The notes beneath the pieces were generated by a model that was given only the letters and a program-made list of their open reading frames with translations, was not told the origin of the DNA and did not search any database. Positions 1 through 6,545 of a stretch of DNA of 12,568 bases are shown piece after piece; position 1 is the stretch's first letter; each line of letters opens with the position of its first letter. Both the position numbers and the translations under genes were made by a program. Source of the stretch: an uncultured Ruminococcus sp. (GTDB taxonomy: Bacteria > Bacillota > Clostridia > Oscillospirales > Acutalibacteraceae); assembly GCA_902773155.1 (NCBI GenBank), contig CACYDK010000207.1:1-12568 (forward strand). Direction: 5' to 3'.

Positions 1-1348
1 ATACGTAGGCCGTGCCGGTCGCGCCGGATTTCTTTGCGAACACGAGGTTCACGAGAACTCCGCTCTTGGTGAAGTCGTATTTTCCGTTTGTGCCTGAGAA
101 GTTGAAACTCATCTCCCCTACGCCTGCGTTGAGGTTGTAGGCTGTGTCCTTGGCTACGGGGAACAGGGAGGAAGCGTTGTTGTAGGTGTTCGAAAGCTCG
201 ATCTTAGAGCTGTCGTAGAGTACGGACGCCTGAATATCGTCTATAGCCGCAGGAGTCGTGAGAGTGTACGTAACGGTTACGAAATTCTTGGAGGTCTTAA
301 CCTTAACGCCCGTTGTATTGAGGTTGGACTTAGCTGAGATATAGAGATTCTCGTTTTCGTCAGCCGCGGGAGCGTCTGTGGGAATCACTAAGCCGGGCTT
401 CTGCGGAGTAGTTTCGGGAGCGTCTGTGGGGTTTTCTGCGGGAGTTCCGGTCGGAGCGTCGGTCGGAGCGTTTGTCGGCGCGTCTGTGGGCGCGTCCGTG
501 GTATTACCGGTCGGTTCATCGGTGGGAGCGTCTGTGGTAGGCTCTGTTGTAATATCGCCGCCGAATTCTTCCCAGGTGCCGCTGAAGCTTGTGATCGGGT
601 TTCCGTATGTATCAACTCCGTCTTCGCCGCTTGTTACGGAGAAGAGCTGGCCGTCAACCGTGCCCTCGTCGCCGGTCTGACCGACCTTTCCTGTCCAGTC
701 GGAGTCCGGGGTGCCGTTGCCCTCGGGGAATGCCGCAAATATAACTGTGTCGCAGAGATCTGTGAATTTGATGTAGGAGCCTTCGGCGGTACCGGTGTAC
801 CATTGTCCCTTGGGGCCACCGAAGTTCCACGACCAAGCGTACCACTCATAGCCCGAAAAATCGCCGGGATTGAGGTAAGCGGTGAGGGTGCCTATCTCGG
901 GAGGATCGTCGTTTCCGTCATCGTCGGAGCCGCCGTCGTCAGGCCACGCTATCGGGATGAGCTTACCCTCTGCGTCGGTCTTTTTGGAGTCTGTATAATA
1001 GCCCTTTACCGAGAAGTTGTCGATATCCGTTGTCTGGGAGCCGTTGTCGTTGTTGAGAACAACGCCGACCGCGCCGTCGGGAACGTTTACTGTAAATACA
1101 GTTTCTCCGAGGCTGTTGGTTTCTTTTTCGGTGAGAGCTTCTCCCGGCCACGTGGTCAAGTCGCTGTCGGAAGTCCACGCGTGCATGTAAACCGTGCCCC
1201 AATTCTGGTTGTCGGTGAACTTGAAGCTGCTGCCCGCTCCGGACGCGTTGGCGCCGGTATCAGCGGCGGAGGCGCCGACCGATATAACGGACAGAAGCAT
1301 TAAAACAGCCAGAAAAAGGCCTGTAAATTTCTTTAATGAAGTGTTCAT
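1..1348 (-). CDS. Secreted modular starch-binding protein, CBM26-like and cohesin-like, 5' part (runs off left edge)
   Basis: The frame is open for 449 codons from ATG 1346-1348 to the window edge, so the C-terminus is missing. Residues 1-28 form a signal peptide (KK, a hydrophobic core, then ASA before AD), which predicts secretion. Residues 43-112 resemble starch-binding module CBM26: aromatics W50, Y54, W58 and W67, a WPGEAL motif, and VVLNNDNGSQTTDI near the end. Residues 152-262 form a second module rich in aromatics (EWYAWSWNFGG, then TVIFAAFPEG) that I cannot assign; it may be another carbohydrate-binding domain. A Thr/Pro/Asp linker spans about 267-330. From about 335 a cohesin-like beta-sandwich begins (FVTVTYTL, then VLYDSSKIELS, then a GVLVNLVFAKK strand). 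By family knowledge it probably binds starch at the cell surface or in an extracellular complex. No catalytic domain is visible, but an enzyme or dockerin module could lie beyond the edge. The start is supported by AGGAGG at 1358-1363. Confidence 0.8.
   Translation of the reverse strand, partial: MNTSLKKFTGLFLAVLMLLSVISVGASAADTGANASGAGSSFKFTDNQNWGTVYMHAWTSDSDLTTWPGEALTEKETNSLGETVFTVNVPDGAVGVVLNNDNGSQTTDIDNFSVKGYYTDSKKTDAEGKLIPIAWPDDGGSDDDGNDDPPEIGTLTAYLNPGDFSGYEWYAWSWNFGGPKGQWYTGTAEGSYIKFTDLCDTVIFAAFPEGNGTPDSDWTGKVGQTGDEGTVDGQLFSVTSGEDGVDTYGNPITSFSGTWEEFGGDITTEPTTDAPTDEPTGNTTDAPTDAPTNAPTDAPTGTPAENPTDAPETTPQKPGLVIPTDAPAADENENLYISAKSNLNTTGVKVKTSKNFVTVTYTLTTPAAIDDIQASVLYDSSKIELSNTYNNASSLFPVAKDTAYNLNAGVGEMSFNFSGTNGKYDFTKSGVLVNLVFAKKSGATGTAYV
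362..550 (-). repeat. Pro/Thr/Asp linker-coding repeat
   Basis: This stretch codes for about 63 residues of imperfect PTDAP/PTDEP/PTNAP units in the minus-strand starch-binding protein. It is an extended, probably O-glycosylated, linker between the binding modules and the cohesin-like domain. At DNA level the unit is an imperfect 12-15 base tandem repeat. It is in frame and is not a CRISPR array. Confidence 0.8.
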
Positions 1349-1357
1349 AAGCGTAAT

Positions 1358-1398
1358 CCTCCTTTTAGGATTATAATTCTACACTATATATTCTAGCA
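1358..1398 (-). promoter_or_regulatory. Extended -10 promoter and RBS for the starch-binding protein gene
   Basis: On the minus strand a TGCTAGAAT extended -10 box lies at 1390-1398 (TGn followed by TAGAAT). No good -35 box is seen 16-18 bases upstream, which extended -10 promoters tolerate. A start near 1383 would give a leader of about 35 bases with a perfect AGGAGG at 1358-1363, nine bases before the ATG. A TATAAT at 1370-1375 is too close to the RBS to serve. The rest of the gap to 1516 is AT-rich with nothing else recognisable. Confidence 0.45.
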
Positions 1399-1516
1399 CA
1401 TCATCAACAGAAATATCTATTGGCAAAATAATCAAAAACTAATGCCCGTTTATGTAAGAAAGATACAAAGACGGTTTAAGATTTTTTGATTGTTTGTATA
1501 ATTTTCATATTAGTTT

Positions 1517-1538
1517 GGCCGGATTTCGCCGTCCGGCC
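1517..1538. other. GC-rich hairpin between spoVAC and the starch-binding gene
   Basis: GGCCGGA (1517-1523) pairs perfectly with TCCGGCC (1532-1538) around an 8-base loop. It directly abuts the palindromic repeat at 1539-1581, so the transcript leaving spoVAC would fold into two hairpins in a row. Neither strand has a clear T-run after the stem, so it is at best a poor Rho-independent terminator. It could still slow polymerase or protect a 3' end. Confidence 0.5.
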
Positions 1539-1581
1539 TTAAGGCAACGCCGCACGCCTGAATTATGCGGTATTGCCTTAA
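1539..1581. repeat. Dispersed palindromic repeat, copy A
   Basis: TTAAGGCAA (1539-1547) and TTGCCTTAA (1573-1581) are perfect 9-base inverted repeats, with an inner CCGCA/TGCGG stem (1550-1554 with 1566-1570). The core ATTATGCGGTATTGC (1562-1576) occurs identically in copy C (9239-9253), and copy B (9077-9117) is related. The element is non-coding except that its edge supplies the spoVAC stop codon (1578-1580). It resembles a small non-autonomous (MITE- or REP-like) element; mobility is inferred from the repetition only. Confidence 0.7.
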
Positions 1582-2021
1582 AAAATCTGTCTTATTAAAA
1601 AGAGTATAACGCCGTAAATCACAGACGCGCTTACCCCGTATACGATCACAGGCCCGGCGATGACGAACATCTTGGCTCCGAGGCCGGTTATGAAGCCCTC
1701 AGACTTGAATTCGATCGCGGGAGCCGATACGGAATTCGCAAAGCCGGTTATCGGCACCAGGGTTCCGGCTCCGGCGTGCTTGGCGATTTTGTCGTAAAGA
1801 TGGAGCGCCGTCAAGAGTATTCCGAGGAAAATTAGACTCACAGAGCACAGAGCCTTTGCGTGAAGTCCGTCTATTCCAAGCGCCCTGAAAAGAGCTAACA
1901 GCCCCTGTCCCAGGGCGCAGATAGCTCCGCCTATGAGAAACGCCTTTAGACAGTTTAGCCTCGTCTTGCTTTTCGGCGAGTTCTTTTGTACGATCTTTGC
2001 GTATTCGGCTTTTGATATCAT
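1578..2021 (-). CDS. spoVAC: Stage V sporulation protein AC
   Basis: The 147-residue product matches SpoVAC in length and in its hallmarks: an N-terminal EYAKIVQKNSPKSKTRLNC segment, a KAFLIGGAICALGQ helix, GAGTLVPITGFANS at 84-97, and AKMFVIAGPVIVYG at 116-129. It has about three to four membrane segments (27-46, 58-75, 117-143). In Bacillus, SpoVAC is a membrane channel protein in the forespore that helps load dipicolinic acid, with mechanosensitive activity in germination. Usual partners spoVAD and spoVAE are absent on both sides: upstream is the divergent cysteine desulfurase, and downstream lies a repeat and then an unrelated gene. A modest GAGG (2029-2032) precedes the ATG by seven bases. 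The stop codon lies inside the palindromic repeat. Family assignment is firm; function here depends on partners elsewhere in the genome. Confidence 0.93.
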   Translation of the reverse strand: MISKAEYAKIVQKNSPKSKTRLNCLKAFLIGGAICALGQGLLALFRALGIDGLHAKALCSVSLIFLGILLTALHLYDKIAKHAGAGTLVPITGFANSVSAPAIEFKSEGFITGLGAKMFVIAGPVIVYGVSASVIYGVILFLIRQIF

Positions 2022-2048
2022 ATTTTTGCCTCGCTTTCATCATACCAT

Positions 2049-2077
2049 TATTATTTGCGAAAACGCGCAAACAATAC
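2049..2077 (-). promoter_or_regulatory. Possible forespore sigma-G promoter of spoVAC
   Basis: On the minus strand GTATT (2073-2077) and AATAATA (2049-2055) are 17 bases apart. They fit the sigma-G pattern (GHATR, then CATnnTA) with one mismatch in each box. A start near 2041 would give a leader of about 20 bases. In Bacillus the spoVA operon is sigma-G dependent, which suits this reading. The spacer holds an inverted repeat (TTTGCG 2054-2059, CGCAAA 2066-2071). The region is AT-rich, so a chance match is possible. Confidence 0.35.
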
Positions 2078-2139
2078 AGAGCAGAGTAAAAAAACGTATT
2101 TCTATTATTTTGCCTATTTATTTTTTACCGATAGTATAG

Positions 2140-2167
2140 TATAATTACCGTGTATATGCAGAAGGAG
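2140..2167 (+). promoter_or_regulatory. -10 box and start-deciding RBS of the nifS operon
   Basis: A consensus TATAAT lies at 2140-2145 with only a weak TTTATT (2117-2122) at -35 spacing. AAGGAG at 2162-2167 is eight bases before TTG 2176-2178. No ATG or GTG in that frame lies nearby, so the RBS sets a TTG start. The expected transcription start is near 2152, giving a short leader. Confidence 0.55.
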
Positions 2168-2175
2168 TAATTGAT

Positions 2176-3306
2176 TTGGAACATTATCTTGACAACAGCG
2201 CCACAACGCGGGTTTCTCCCGGAGCGGCTCAGAAGGTTATGCGTATGATGACCGAAAATTACGCTAACCCAAGCTCCCTGTATTCGCTCGGAATAAGAGC
2301 CGAGGAGGAGCAGGAGCGCGCGAGAAAAAGCATAGCCAGGGCGCTCTCGGCCGAGCCTGAGGAGATTTATTTTACCAGCGGAGGCACCGAAGCCAACAAC
2401 CTCGCGGTGCTCGGCGCGGCTCGCCTGATGAAAAAAAGAGGAAACAAAATAGTCACTACGGCCGTCGAGCACAGCTCTGTTTATGAGACTGTGAAACATC
2501 TCGGTGAAAACGGCTTTGAGATCGTTTACATAAAGCCCGGCGCGGACGGTAATTTTTCTGCCGAAAGCTTTTTTGAGGCTATCGACGAGCGCACCGTGCT
2601 GGTTTCGGCTATGTACGTCAACAATGAAACAGGAGCTATACTCCCGGTCGAAAAGCTCAGGAAAATAATCGAGCTTAAGAGGAGCCCCGCGCTTTTGCAC
2701 AGCGACTGCGTCCAGGCCTTTTGCAAGCTTCCCTTAAGGATGAAGTCTATGGGGCTTGATCTTGCCTCTGTCAGCGGCCATAAAATCCACGCGCCAAAGG
2801 GCGTCGGCGCGCTTTATGTTCGAAAGGGCGTAAGGATAAAGCCCATTCATTTCGGCGGCGAGCAGGAAAAAAAGCTTCGTCCCGGAACCGAGGCGCTGCC
2901 GCTGATCGCCGGCTTTGGCGAAGCGGTCAAAGAAGCAGCCGTGGCGGAGAATTACGCCGTGGCCGAGCGCCTTGGAAGGTATCTGAGGGATAAGCTCGCA
3001 AATATTGAGGGCGTTTATGTAAACTCGCCCGATAACGCGATACCATATATATTGAATTTCTCGGTGGAGGGAATAAGGAGCGAGACCATGCTCCATTTTC
3101 TCGCCGAAAGAGAGGTTTATGTCTCCAGCGGAAGCGCTTGCGCTAAGGGCAAGCCCAGCCACGTTTTGAGCGCTATGGGACTTTCCCGCGACTTAGCCGA
3201 CAGCGCGCTGAGGGTGAGCTTCTGTGAGTTTAACACCGAGGAGGATATCGACGCGCTGCTGGAAGGGATATCCGAGGGACAGAGAACTCTTATAAGGAAA
3301 AGATAA
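2176..3306 (+). CDS. nifS: Cysteine desulfurase, NifS/IscS family, partner of ThiI
   Basis: The 376-residue product is a full-length pyridoxal-phosphate cysteine desulfurase. It opens with YLDNSATTRVSP, the usual N-terminus after Met. SGGTEANNLAV binds the cofactor phosphate, TAVEHSSVYET carries the ring-stacking His, SGHKIHAPKG contains the Schiff-base Lys (K203), and SSGSACAKGKPSHVL contains the catalytic persulfide Cys (C322). It takes sulfur from cysteine, leaving alanine, and passes it on. The thiI gene starts 12 bases downstream, the same pairing as nifZ-thiI in Bacillus subtilis, so its main client is probably ThiI for tRNA 4-thiouridine. A role in iron-sulfur assembly is less likely because no scaffold gene is adjacent. 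The start is a TTG, fixed by AAGGAG at 2162-2167. Confidence 0.95.
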   Translation: MEHYLDNSATTRVSPGAAQKVMRMMTENYANPSSLYSLGIRAEEEQERARKSIARALSAEPEEIYFTSGGTEANNLAVLGAARLMKKRGNKIVTTAVEHSSVYETVKHLGENGFEIVYIKPGADGNFSAESFFEAIDERTVLVSAMYVNNETGAILPVEKLRKIIELKRSPALLHSDCVQAFCKLPLRMKSMGLDLASVSGHKIHAPKGVGALYVRKGVRIKPIHFGGEQEKKLRPGTEALPLIAGFGEAVKEAAVAENYAVAERLGRYLRDKLANIEGVYVNSPDNAIPYILNFSVEGIRSETMLHFLAEREVYVSSGSACAKGKPSHVLSAMGLSRDLADSALRVSFCEFNTEEDIDALLEGISEGQRTLIRKR

Positions 3307-3318
3307 CAGGAGAAGGAT

Positions 3319-4500
3319 ATGGAGATAGTACTTGTAAAGCTCGGCGAAATCGTATTGAAGGGTCTTAACCGCCGTCAGTTCGAGGATCGCCTGATCAAAA
3401 ACATAAAAAACACATTGAAATATGTCGGCGAATGCGAGATAAAAAATGCTCAGTCAACGATATCTGTTATTCCCCAAAACAGCTTTGTTGATCTCGACGA
3501 GGTTTGCGAGCGGATTTCGCGCGTGTTCGGGATCGTATCTTACTCCAGAGCCGGAGTTTGTCCCGAAAAAACGATGGAATCTGTGCTTAAGACAGCCCCG
3601 GAATACCTCGCCGACGAGCTCAGAGCTGCAAAGACCTTCAAGGTAGAGGCTAAAAGGAGCGATAAAAAATTCCCGCTCAAAAGCCCCGAAATATGCCGCG
3701 AAACCGGAGCGGCTGTGCTCCGCGCTTTTCCGCATCTCAGGGTCGACGTCCACAACCCCGACGTTACCGTTCACGTGGAGATCCGCGATTTTGCCGCGTA
3801 TATCCACGGTAAGCCCCTGAGGGGAGCGGGCGGTATCCCCGTCGGCACAGGAGGAAACGCCGCTGTTCTTATAAGCGGCGGCATCGATTCCCCGGTCGCG
3901 GCGTATATGATGGCCAAACGCGGAGTGCGCCTGACCGCGATTCATTTCGCGAGCCCGCCTTATACCAGCGAGCGAGCTGAGCAGAAGGTTGTCACTCTCC
4001 TCAAGAAGGTAGCCAAATACAGCGGCGATATAACTATGTACACTGTGCCCTTCACGAGGATCCAGGAGGAGATCCGCAGGAGATGTCCCGAGGAGCTCTT
4101 TACGATAATAATGCGCCGGATGATGATGAAAATAGCCGAGCAGGTCGCCCGAAGCCGTCGCTGCTCCGCTCTTATTACCGGCGAAAGCCTCGGACAGGTC
4201 GCGAGCCAGACCATAGACGCGATAGCCTGCACCGACGCGGCGGCCGGTATGCCCGTGTTCCGTCCTCTGATCGGAATGGATAAGCAGGAGATAATCGACA
4301 TCTCCTACAAAATCGACACTTACGAGACCTCTATCGAGCCCTACGAGGATTGCTGTACGGTATTTACCCCTAAGCATCCGCGAACAAAGCCCGTGCTCGA
4401 GTTCGTCGAGCGCGCCGAGAAAGAGGCCGAGCTCGACTCGATGATCGATGAGGCCGTTGCAAATCTGAAAATCACCTACATTAACAACAAGGAGGATTGA
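3319..4500 (+). CDS. thiI: tRNA 4-thiouridine synthase ThiI, short form without rhodanese domain
   Basis: The 393-residue product has the ThiI order: an N-terminal ferredoxin-like part with KLGEIVLKGLNRRQFE, a THUMP RNA-binding domain (about 60-165, including HNPDVTVHVEIRDFAAYIHG), and an adenylating PP-loop domain with SGGIDSPVAA (186-195). The conserved Cys pair is C345-C346 in EDCCTVFTPKHP. It activates U8 of tRNA with ATP and inserts sulfur. At 393 residues it lacks the C-terminal rhodanese domain of the Escherichia coli enzyme, as in Bacillus, where the desulfurase hands over sulfur directly. This explains the desulfurase just upstream. AGGAGAAGG (3308-3316) precedes the ATG. Its last codons contain the RBS for the sortase gene, whose start follows by two bases, so translation is probably coupled. 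Confidence 0.96.
   Translation: MEIVLVKLGEIVLKGLNRRQFEDRLIKNIKNTLKYVGECEIKNAQSTISVIPQNSFVDLDEVCERISRVFGIVSYSRAGVCPEKTMESVLKTAPEYLADELRAAKTFKVEAKRSDKKFPLKSPEICRETGAAVLRAFPHLRVDVHNPDVTVHVEIRDFAAYIHGKPLRGAGGIPVGTGGNAAVLISGGIDSPVAAYMMAKRGVRLTAIHFASPPYTSERAEQKVVTLLKKVAKYSGDITMYTVPFTRIQEEIRRRCPEELFTIIMRRMMMKIAEQVARSRRCSALITGESLGQVASQTIDAIACTDAAAGMPVFRPLIGMDKQEIIDISYKIDTYETSIEPYEDCCTVFTPKHPRTKPVLEFVERAEKEAELDSMIDEAVANLKITYINNKED
4489..4495 (+). promoter_or_regulatory. RBS that fixes the GTG start of the sortase gene
   Basis: AAGGAGG lies within the last codons of thiI. It is seven bases before GTG 4503-4505, an ideal distance, but only one base before the in-frame TTG 4497-4499, which would overlap the thiI stop. 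GTG 4503 is therefore the better start. Confidence 0.8.
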
Positions 4501-4502
4501 GT

Positions 4503-6545
4503 GTGAATATTTTGGTTTTATCGCCCTCGCGAAAAAAAGCCTCGGATAAAACTGAAAACACCTCCGGCCTTGCCGAGCTGATAAAAAACGGCGGACACGC
4601 GGTCGAGAACGTGCGCTTCCGCGATTTTTCAGCCGTACTTTCGCTTAAGCTGAGGTCTGCCGCCAAGCGCTTCGATATGATCATCATCGAGGATCTGGTA
4701 AGCGGAGAGAGCGATTTCCGCTCGCGCTTCGCGCGGATAATCGACCGCGCCGAGCGAAAGGCTCAGTCTGTGCCGAACACCAAAGCTAAAATCGATTTCA
4801 AGAGTTATTTTAATCCTGCGAAAAGCGAAAAAAGCTCAGAGTCCCGAGAGGTGAAAACCGTTACCTATATGCGGAAGAAAACTCATGTTTTCACCCTCTC
4901 CGCCGGAGGAAAGACCGCCTACGTCTTTACCCTGGGCGGCTGTAAGGCGGTCGCGCTCTCAAAGGGCGCTGATATCTCGTCTCTCGGCGACTTGCCCGAA
5001 AAGGTCATCGAATTATTTGACGAGAATTGCGCCTCATATCCTGACGGTTATTCTTTGAACGAGCGTACTCTTGAGGTTCTGAACTTTTTTGAGCGGCATT
5101 TTCCGAGAAAGGGCGACAGCCGCAAGGAGCTTGCACGTAAGTGCGTTATGATTACCGCGGTGTTCGCCTTTGTCGCGGCCGGGATCACCTTTATATATAA
5201 TATGTATGTGATGCCTATGCAGAACGCCGCAGTCCAGAGCGACATCCGCACGGTTTTCTACCAGACTGAAACCGATCCCGTAACCGGAAAAAAGAAGGCG
5301 AAAGCCCTCAACTGGAAGGCTATTCAAAAGCAAAACAGCGATATCAAGGGCTGGATCAGAATAAACAATACAAAAATTGACTATCCCATCGTTCAGTGTA
5401 AGGACGACGATAAGAACTACCAGTTCTATCTGCACCATAACCACCTGAAATACTCCTCGGGCTACGGAGCTATCTTTATCGACTACCGCAGTAAACAGGG
5501 CTTGAACAGCAAAAACTGTATTATCCACGGTCATCATATGGACGACGGAAGTATGTTCGCGAACCTATGCAATTACGGAATGTACTCCGGAAACCTTTCG
5601 TTCTACAAAAAAGCGCCGGTAGTCAGAATAAGCACCCCCAAGGGAGGCACCGAGACCTATAAGATCTTCTCGGTGTTTAAGTCCAATGTCGATCCTTCTC
5701 AGGGCGAGTATTTTGACTTTTACTGTAACAATTTCAAGAGCAAGGCGCAGTTTATGAACTATGTATATAATCTCCGCGTGCGCTCGCTGTTTAATTGTCC
5801 GGTAAGCGTTAACGAAAACGACAAGATAATCTCTCTCGTTACCTGTTCCTACGAGTTTACTAACGGGGCAAACACCTTCAGAACAGTAGTAGTCGCCCGT
5901 AAGTGTCGCGATAAGGAGAGCCCGTCCGTCGACGTCGGCGCGGCCTCGCTCAATAAGAATCCCGTATGGCCGCAGTGCTATTACAGCCGTTACGGAGGAG
6001 TGAGACCCACTGTATCGACCTTTTCGGAGGAGTTCAAGAAGGGCAAGCTCAAATGGTACGACGGAAACGGCAAGTTTAAGGGAAGCGAGGAGCTTCCTAC
6101 CTCTGTAGAAGCGACCACCGTGCCGCCGACTCAGGCGCCCACTACCGTAAAACCGACCGTAGCGCCCAAAAACAGAACATATACCGTCCAGATCATCAGC
6201 AGGGGAAGCTCGCTGGTTAAAAAGACGGTAAAGGCCGGAACCACGGTAAAAATCCCCAAAATAAAGAACTACAAGAGCGGGGGATATAAATACACCTTCG
6301 CTAAGTGGCGCGTAAAGGGCTTCGGCTCAAGAAAATATCTCAGCAAAAAATACTCAAAGGTCAAGGTTAATTCAAACGTAAAGATGGTCGCTAAGTTTAA
6401 GAAAACTAAGCTCAAGACCCCGGCGCCAAAGCCGACTAAGCCGGCAGTAAAGCCCACTAAGCCCGCGCCGAAGCCGACTCAGCCGCCGACGGAGCCGCCG
6501 ACCGAGCCTGAGACCGAGATAGAGGAAACGGAGGCAGAGGAATGA
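4503..6545 (+). CDS. Membrane-anchored class B sortase with cytoplasmic N-terminal domain and C-terminal wall-spanning extension
   Basis: The product has 680 residues, against about 230-270 for a usual class B sortase. Residues 1-213 are predicted cytoplasmic: a short alpha/beta region (NILVLSPS, then AAKRFDMIIIED at about 53-64) and a later GGKTAYVFTLGG segment (136-147). They look like a diverged CinA/MoaB-type fold, which is an inference. A membrane helix spans about 214-236, giving N-in, C-out topology. The sortase domain (about 265-465) has HGHHMDDGSMF with catalytic His (H344), LVTC with catalytic Cys (C448) and NTFR with Arg (R460). After it come a Thr/Pro linker (532-557), a Lys-rich InlB/List-Bact-repeat-like beta module (558-636: RTYTVQI, KAGTTV, FAKWRVKG, VKMVAKFKK) and a Pro/Thr/Glu tail. 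The sortase links surface proteins to the wall or to each other; no substrate with a sorting signal is visible here. Its gene sits third in the nifS-thiI operon and overlaps the next gene by four bases. Confidence 0.9.
   Translation: MNILVLSPSRKKASDKTENTSGLAELIKNGGHAVENVRFRDFSAVLSLKLRSAAKRFDMIIIEDLVSGESDFRSRFARIIDRAERKAQSVPNTKAKIDFKSYFNPAKSEKSSESREVKTVTYMRKKTHVFTLSAGGKTAYVFTLGGCKAVALSKGADISSLGDLPEKVIELFDENCASYPDGYSLNERTLEVLNFFERHFPRKGDSRKELARKCVMITAVFAFVAAGITFIYNMYVMPMQNAAVQSDIRTVFYQTETDPVTGKKKAKALNWKAIQKQNSDIKGWIRINNTKIDYPIVQCKDDDKNYQFYLHHNHLKYSSGYGAIFIDYRSKQGLNSKNCIIHGHHMDDGSMFANLCNYGMYSGNLSFYKKAPVVRISTPKGGTETYKIFSVFKSNVDPSQGEYFDFYCNNFKSKAQFMNYVYNLRVRSLFNCPVSVNENDKIISLVTCSYEFTNGANTFRTVVVARKCRDKESPSVDVGAASLNKNPVWPQCYYSRYGGVRPTVSTFSEEFKKGKLKWYDGNGKFKGSEELPTSVEATTVPPTQAPTTVKPTVAPKNRTYTVQIISRGSSLVKKTVKAGTTVKIPKIKNYKSGGYKYTFAKWRVKGFGSRKYLSKKYSKVKVNSNVKMVAKFKKTKLKTPAPKPTKPAVKPTKPAPKPTQPPTEPPTEPETEIEETEAEE

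Noticed and set aside
362..550. Tandem repeats resembling a CRISPR array
   Set aside because: Units are short, imperfect and in coding frame, and have no unique spacers; they encode PTDAP-type linker repeats.
378..680. Plus-strand reading frame rich in GASVGASV repeats
   Set aside because: It is the antisense shadow of the Pro/Thr linker and neighbouring modules of the minus-strand starch-binding protein, with no RBS.
1370..1375. TATAAT as -10 box of the starch-binding gene
   Set aside because: A start seven bases downstream would fall in the RBS; the extended -10 at 1390-1398 fits better.
3454..4377. Minus-strand open frame of 307 codons
   Set aside because: It lies wholly antisense to thiI, which has full family motifs; the shadow has no recognisable domain or RBS.
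4497..4499. TTG as start of the sortase gene
   Set aside because: Only one base separates it from the AAGGAGG; GTG at 4503 has the proper seven-base spacing.
6090..6104. LPTSV in the sortase as a possible sorting signal
   Set aside because: It is not LPXTG- or NPQTN-like, is internal, and no hydrophobic segment and basic tail follow.
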